From Chitinophaga pinensis (lineage in GTDB: Bacteria; Bacteroidota; Bacteroidia; NS11-12g; UBA955), in contig CAMBFD010000013.1 in the NCBI GenBank assembly GCA_945865625.1, positions 1-34,469 on the forward strand: DNA of 34,469 nucleotides, read 5' to 3'. The notes under the pieces were generated by a model. The model did not search any database, had not been told where the DNA came from, and saw only the letters and a list, made by a program, of their open reading frames with translations. The position numbers and the translations under genes are program-made. Shown in pieces: positions 30,245-34,469 of this stretch; position 1 is the stretch's first letter, and the number at the start of each line of letters is the position of its first letter.

Positions 30245-32449
30245 ATGAAAAAATATATCATCGCAATTTTAACCCTCGCTGTAAGTTTTGGGTTGAAAGC
30301 ACAAGGTACATTGCCAATGTATTTTGATTGTAATTCTAATGTAAATCCACCTACAGGTTGGACATTAAGTCAGGGCACTACAGGTAACTTTACTTATTCA
30401 ACGGCTGCGTTTGTAAAAAGTGCTCCAAATGCTTTGCGTTTTGATCTTACAGGAGAGTATGCTTTGGCCTATTGGTCTGGTAAAGCTGATACAATCACGT
30501 ATTGGATGAGTGGCACTGCTGCTACTGGTGTTACCACTTGGACAGGAAATGTAACTGTAGATGAAAGTGCCGACGGTTCATCTTGGAATACGGTTAAAGA
30601 CCACTTAAACGATTTAGGTGTATCAATAAAAATGTATACAATTCGAGTAAAACCATCTTCGAGATACATTCGTTTTTATTACAAGTCAAAAGCATCTGGC
30701 TTTAATCTGGCCATAGATGATGTAACCATTAACCCGGCTCCTGCTGGAGATGCACCTGAATTACAAGTTTCTTATAAAGGCAAAAAGATAATTCACAATG
30801 CAACAGTGAAAACTGGAAATGATACACTCATTCAATTGAAAGTTTTAAACAATAGCAAAGTTGCTGAACTAAACATCAGTGAAATCAAATTGACAGGCAC
30901 ACAAATTGCATCTTTCGAATTGGCAAATGCCGCTCAAGGAAAAATTTCTGCAGGTGACTCAACAAACATTCAGGTGAAATTAAAGGCTGTATCTCAAGGA
31001 ACCTATAATGTGAATGTAACAATAACTTCAAATGATACTTTGAATAATCCATTTACGTTAACATTGTCTACAATTAAAGGTCAATTTGCTTCTCAACCAG
31101 CTTCACAACCTACAGCATTGGATGTAACTCCTAAAGCGTGGAGAATGAATGGTAAATTCACGGTTGCGGCCGGCGCAGAATCATATTTGGTTGTTTGTTC
31201 AAAAGGTAGTTCTACTGATGTGCCTGTTGATGGCGCTGAATATCAGCGTGGTCAATATATTGGTAACTCTCGTGTGATTTATGTTGGTACCAACAATGCC
31301 AATATTGATTTTGATAACATCGTTGCCAACACAAATTATGTGGTACGTGTATTTAGTTTCAACGGATATGGAGCCTATACGAATTATTTAACTCCGTCTC
31401 CTTTGTCTCAAAATATTACGACACCAGGTTTATCTGCTGGTGCATATTACGGATCTTTAACATCAGCTGACACAATGTTGGTTGGCAAATTAAAAGCCAT
31501 TTTACGCCCACACCGTCAAGTCTATTATTCAAATTTTGCTTCATATATCATTAATAATTTTGAAGCACGTGATACTACCGAAGGCAAACAAATTTTGAGC
31601 TGCTTCTATTCTGGGTATCATTATAAGTACACGCCTCCATTTAAATTCGATACCATGTCTCGCGAACATTCTTATCCTTCAAGTTGGATGGGTGAGAGCA
31701 GTCAAGATAGTTTTAACTACAGCGATTTGCATATTTTGTTCCCCGTGAATCAAAATAAAGTAAATGTAGTGAGAAGTAACTATCCTTTGAATAACTTAAA
31801 ATCTGTGACTACAAGCTTCTATGGTGGTAAATTTGGTACAGATAGCGCAGGTGAATTTGCGTATGAACCACGTGATTTTGCAAAAGGAACTGCAGCCCGT
31901 GCCAATTTCTATGTTTGTGCTACTTATAACAGACCTGGTAAAGCATTCACAATTCCTACCGACAACCAATTCCTTGGTACGAATCAAGATCAAAACGTTT
32001 TAAAACGTTGGAACAAGAAATATCCTCCAACAAATTGGGAAATTGCTCGTATGGAATACATTTCGCAAAGCAGTGTTCAAAACAATAGAAATCCGTTCAT
32101 CGACAATCCTGATTGGGCTTGCTTTATCGATTTTAGCAACATGTCATACATTAAAGGTGGCGATTGTGGTGAACCAAAGCAATCATCTACTGTAAAAACT
32201 TCTAAAACTTTAAATGTAAATGTTTATCCTAACCCTTCAACTCACAATTTAAACATAGACATGTCGGCATTTAACGGCCAACAGGTAAATGTTTATGTTT
32301 TTGATTTCTATGAAAGAGCTGTATTCGAAACATCAACTTCAAGTAAATCATTAAATATAGATTCGAAAAATTGGGCAAACGGTAATTATTTATTATTAAT
32401 ACGCTCTAATAACGGGTTAACTGCTGTTCAAAATATTGTAAAACAATAG
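30245..32449 (+). CDS. Secreted endonuclease I family nuclease with T9SS sorting domain
   Basis: 734 aa in five parts. A signal peptide (ends GLKAQ, residue 20) comes first. A carbohydrate-binding-like beta-sandwich spans about 22-165. An ASH/choice-of-anchor-D-like domain (172-280) and an FN3-like domain (about 285-395) follow. The Endonuclease_1 domain (398-632) has REHSYP at 473-478 (catalytic His475), SDLHILFPVNQNKVNVVRSN in outline at 493-512, EPRDFAKGTAARANFY at 541-556 and NNRNPFIDNPDWAC at 613-626. The T9SS sorting domain is at about 655-734 (VNVYPNPSTHNL). Family members cut DNA and RNA with Mg2+. It is expected on the cell surface or outside the cell. Last gene of the operon; a strong terminator follows 20 bp later. 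Confidence 0.93.
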   Translation: MKKYIIAILTLAVSFGLKAQGTLPMYFDCNSNVNPPTGWTLSQGTTGNFTYSTAAFVKSAPNALRFDLTGEYALAYWSGKADTITYWMSGTAATGVTTWTGNVTVDESADGSSWNTVKDHLNDLGVSIKMYTIRVKPSSRYIRFYYKSKASGFNLAIDDVTINPAPAGDAPELQVSYKGKKIIHNATVKTGNDTLIQLKVLNNSKVAELNISEIKLTGTQIASFELANAAQGKISAGDSTNIQVKLKAVSQGTYNVNVTITSNDTLNNPFTLTLSTIKGQFASQPASQPTALDVTPKAWRMNGKFTVAAGAESYLVVCSKGSSTDVPVDGAEYQRGQYIGNSRVIYVGTNNANIDFDNIVANTNYVVRVFSFNGYGAYTNYLTPSPLSQNITTPGLSAGAYYGSLTSADTMLVGKLKAILRPHRQVYYSNFASYIINNFEARDTTEGKQILSCFYSGYHYKYTPPFKFDTMSREHSYPSSWMGESSQDSFNYSDLHILFPVNQNKVNVVRSNYPLNNLKSVTTSFYGGKFGTDSAGEFAYEPRDFAKGTAARANFYVCATYNRPGKAFTIPTDNQFLGTNQDQNVLKRWNKKYPPTNWEIARMEYISQSSVQNNRNPFIDNPDWACFIDFSNMSYIKGGDCGEPKQSSTVKTSKTLNVNVYPNPSTHNLNIDMSAFNGQQVNVYVFDFYERAVFETSTSSKSLNIDSKNWANGNYLLLIRSNNGLTAVQNIVKQ

Positions 32450-32469
32450 AATAAGATTTTTTCTCTTGA

Positions 32470-32500
32470 GGGATAATGGTACGCCATTATCCCTTTTTTT
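32470..32500 (+). terminator. Strong intrinsic terminator after endonuclease I
   Basis: GGGATAATGG (32470-32479), loop TACG, CCATTATCCC (32484-32493), then seven T. The 10-bp stem is perfect and the UACG loop belongs to the very stable UNCG class. Confidence 0.96.
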
Positions 32501-32570
32501 ATGCAAATCCAATTTCCAATACATTCATCGAATTGTGGGCTCTAATTCTCTTTAATTGATGTTTTAAGGT

Positions 32571-32578
32571 TACTTTTG
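32571..32578 (+). promoter_or_regulatory. -7 promoter element TACTTTTG for nadC
   Basis: An exact TAnnTTTG match. It overlaps the ATG at 32576, which rules that codon out as a start and supports the ATG at 32603. Confidence 0.6.
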
Positions 32579-32602
32579 AAGTTTATTTTTTATTCTCGTA
32601 AA

Positions 32603-33460
32603 ATGATTGACTTCAACTCGGATTTTCTTAAAAATCAAATTTCCCAATGGCTATTAGAAGATGTAGGAAGTGGCGACTATTCTTCCTTAGCATCCATTGA
32701 TAACACTGCAACGGCTGAATCTAAGTTGATTCTAAAGGATAACGGTGTAGTGGCTGGTTTAGAATTGGCAAAAGTTATCTTCAATTGCATCGATCCGTCA
32801 GTTCAATTAAACGTTTTGGCTTCAGATGGTGTCTATTATGAAAAAGGTACCATCTTGGCAACTGCAACTGGAAATGCTCAAGTCCTATTAAAGGGAGAAC
32901 GTTTGATGTTAAATCTGATGCAACGTTTGTCGGGTATTGCAACTCAAACGAAAGTGGCGGTAGATATTGTTGAAGGTACCGGTGTGAAGCTTTTAGATAC
33001 ACGTAAAACGACCCCAGGATTGCGACATTTGGAAAAATGGGCCGTAACCATGGGTGGTGGTTTTAATCACCGTATTGGCTTGTATGATATGATTATGCTG
33101 AAAGACAATCATATCGATTCTTCTGGGGGAATAACCACTGCTGTGAATAGAACAAAACAATACCTCAAAGAGAATAATCTAAATCTTAAAATAGAAGTTG
33201 AAACCAGAAATATGGATGAAGTGAACGAAGCTCTCGCGGTAGGCGTTGATAGAATAATGCTCGATAACTTTTATCCAGAACAATGTAAGTTTGCAGTTGA
33301 TGTTATTGGTAACCAGTGCGAAACAGAAGCTTCTGGGGGAATTACATTGGCAAATTTAAAAGAATATGCGCTTTCTGGCGTTACATATATTAGTTTGGGT
33401 TACTTTACGCACAGTGTAAAAGCCTTGGATATTAGTTTCAAAACAAAATTAAAAAAATAA
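32603..33460 (+). CDS. nadC: Nicotinate-nucleotide pyrophosphorylase (carboxylating)
   Basis: Makes nicotinate mononucleotide from quinolinate and PRPP in NAD synthesis. 285 aa, the usual size. The N-terminal sandwich has LEDVGSGDYSS (19-29 region) and GVVAGLELA. The barrel has GERLMLNLMQRLSGIAT, LDTRKTTPGLRHLEKWAV (the quinolinate site, in outline), GGGFNHRIGLYDMIMLKDNH and IEVETRN. LDNF and ASGGI follow, where the PRPP site closes. No nadA or nadB is in the window. It is followed after 1 bp by a thioredoxin-like gene and then an rRNA methyltransferase, forming a mixed operon. Confidence 0.97.
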   Translation: MIDFNSDFLKNQISQWLLEDVGSGDYSSLASIDNTATAESKLILKDNGVVAGLELAKVIFNCIDPSVQLNVLASDGVYYEKGTILATATGNAQVLLKGERLMLNLMQRLSGIATQTKVAVDIVEGTGVKLLDTRKTTPGLRHLEKWAVTMGGGFNHRIGLYDMIMLKDNHIDSSGGITTAVNRTKQYLKENNLNLKIEVETRNMDEVNEALAVGVDRIMLDNFYPEQCKFAVDVIGNQCETEASGGITLANLKEYALSGVTYISLGYFTHSVKALDISFKTKLKK

Positions 33461-33461
33461 A

Positions 33462-34022
33462 ATGTTAAAAATTAGAAATATAACTTTCATTGCGGCAATG
33501 GTGCTTCTTTGTAATGGATTAACAGCCCAAAAGGCAAAACGCAAAACTGTCCCTCAAAAGAAAAAAACAGAGGCTGCATTAGCTAAATCTGCAGAAAAAG
33601 TTAAAACCGTTAGCGAATCTAACAATGAATTTAAATGGTATGGTTTCGAAGAGGGTTATAAAAAAGCAATCAAAGACAATAAAATTCTTTTGGTTGATGC
33701 GTATACCGAATGGTGTGGTTGGTGTAAAGTAATGGATCGTGAAACTTACACCGATGCATCTGTTATTGAAACACTCAAGAAAGATTTTATATGTGTGAAA
33801 TTCAATCCTGAAATCGATAAAACGTATACTTTTGGTGATCGCAGTATGGATGGTAGAACCTTGTTATTATGGCTTGGTCATGGTGAATCTGGTGGATATC
33901 CTACAACTTATTTCGTGTTGAATCCATCAAAAAATGACAATAGATTTAACCAACCTGGTTATTTTCCACCGGCTGAATTTTTGAAATTGTTGGATAATGC
34001 AAAAGTGAATCGAGCAAAATAA
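33462..34022 (+). CDS. Exported thioredoxin-like protein
   Basis: 186 aa. A signal peptide (MLKIRNITFIAAMVLLCNGLTAQ) is followed by a Lys/Ala-rich spacer and a thioredoxin fold. The redox motif is WCGWC with Cys85 and Cys88. The preceding strand is NKILLVDAYTEW, and YPTTYFVL carries the cis-Pro loop. A segment between them (TYFGDRSMDGRTLLLWLGHGESG in outline) is longer than in plain thioredoxins. It probably works in the periplasm as a disulfide reductant or isomerase; the partner is unknown. The stop codon directly abuts the ATG of the next gene. Confidence 0.88.
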   Translation: MLKIRNITFIAAMVLLCNGLTAQKAKRKTVPQKKKTEAALAKSAEKVKTVSESNNEFKWYGFEEGYKKAIKDNKILLVDAYTEWCGWCKVMDRETYTDASVIETLKKDFICVKFNPEIDKTYTFGDRSMDGRTLLLWLGHGESGGYPTTYFVLNPSKNDNRFNQPGYFPPAEFLKLLDNAKVNRAK

Positions 34023-34469
34023 ATGAGACACAAATCAGCGAAATTTAAATTAATCGATAATCTTGAAATCACCGCAGCGGTTGCTGAGGGACATTGTATC
34101 GGGAGGGTTGATAACCAAGTGGTTTTCGTGAAATTTGCTGCCCCTGGCGATGTTGTAGATGTTCAAATTGTTGCGAAAAAGAAGAATTTCCAAGAAGGAA
34201 AGATTCTCAATTTTCACAAAAAATCAGAAAAACGCATTGAGCCTTTCTGCGAACATTTTACCGTTTGTGGAGGTTGCAAATGGCAGCATTTAAGTTATCA
34301 TGATCAGCTTGCGTTTAAACAACAACAAGTTATTGATAATCTAGAACGAATTGGTGGGGTTGAAGGGTTTCAGGTTTTACCAATTTTAGGGAGTGAGAAA
34401 ACAGTTGGTTACAGGAACAAACTTGATTTAACGTTCTCCGATAAAGCTTGGGTTACAACCTTCAACAAA
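34023..34469 (+). CDS. rlmD: 23S rRNA (uracil-5-)-methyltransferase, RlmD/RumA family, N-terminal part
   Basis: The frame begins at the ATG at 34023 and runs off the right edge; 149 codons are visible. An N-terminal TRAM domain (residues 8-65; VAEGHCIGRVDNQVVFVKFAAPGD in outline) is followed by the iron-sulfur motif CEHFTVCGGC (C-X5-C-X2-C), then KWQHLSYHDQ and the beginning of the central domain (GYRNKLDLTFSD). These are the marks of RumA-type SAM-dependent uracil methyltransferases. The SAM-binding domain and catalytic Cys lie outside the window. RlmC, RlmD or a tRNA-acting paralogue cannot be separated here. Co-transcribed with nadC and the thioredoxin-like gene. Confidence 0.87.
   Translation, partial: MRHKSAKFKLIDNLEITAAVAEGHCIGRVDNQVVFVKFAAPGDVVDVQIVAKKKNFQEGKILNFHKKSEKRIEPFCEHFTVCGGCKWQHLSYHDQLAFKQQQVIDNLERIGGVEGFQVLPILGSEKTVGYRNKLDLTFSDKAWVTTFNK

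Noticed and set aside
6706-34469. CRISPR array, tRNA, rRNA, insertion sequence or att site
   Set aside because: I looked for regularly spaced repeats, cloverleaf-like stretches, transposase motifs and flanking inverted repeats and found none that hold up.

Overview
This window is AT-rich, densely coded DNA from a member of the Bacteroidota. Four independent signs support that. Many genes are preceded by the Bacteroidota -7 promoter element TAnnTTTG. Shine-Dalgarno sequences are absent. TonB-dependent receptors carry carboxypeptidase-like N-domains, one of them paired with a DUF4249 lipoprotein. Two secreted proteins end in type IX secretion (T9SS) sorting domains. I cannot place it below phylum; Flavobacteriia or a neighbouring class would fit. 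I see no tRNA, rRNA, CRISPR array, insertion sequence or prophage.

Layout. (1) 1-464, minus: the start of a TonB-dependent receptor behind a TPP riboswitch, so probably a thiamine receptor. (2) 623-3696, plus: an M1 aminopeptidase overlapping a PLP enzyme of the D-cysteine desulfhydrase/ACC deaminase family. (3) 3698-6340, minus: four DUF1573 proteins and a SIMPL-domain protein in two transcription units. (4) 6462-11254, minus: rimP-nusA-infB, with a terminator-like hairpin in the rimP leader, a hairpin and a promoter between nusA and infB, and a terminator after infB. (5) 11284-12541, minus: a cyclophilin-type lipoprotein and an unknown protein. (6) 12599-13432, plus: murQ. (7) 13434-16969, minus: pdhC, a terminator, then a TrpF-like protein lacking the catalytic Cys, a small lipoprotein, asd and a DUF2452 protein. 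(8) 17059-21263, plus: thyA, then a TonB receptor with its DUF4249 partner. (9) 21274-22362, minus: an arginase-fold protein with eroded metal ligands; 22540-23616, plus: a flavin/2Fe-2S reductase; 23671-24726, minus: an RluD-type pseudouridine synthase. (10) 24762-32500: a nucleic-acid-related export locus. A 5'-nucleotidase split into two genes runs leftward. From the same 130-bp intergenic region, a secreted lamin-tail protein, a TonB receptor and a secreted endonuclease I run rightward and end at a strong terminator. (11) 32571-34469, plus: nadC, a periplasmic thioredoxin-like protein and the start of an RlmD-type rRNA methyltransferase.

The best candidate for a little-described system is region 10. 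Secreted endonuclease I could cut extracellular DNA, the split 5'-nucleotidase could remove phosphate from the products, and the receptor between the two secreted proteins could import them. This is inference from domain content and gene order. The second theme is regulation: a riboswitch, a possible rimP leader attenuator, two places where a terminator arm overlaps a promoter -7 element, and several promoters only a few bases from the start codon.
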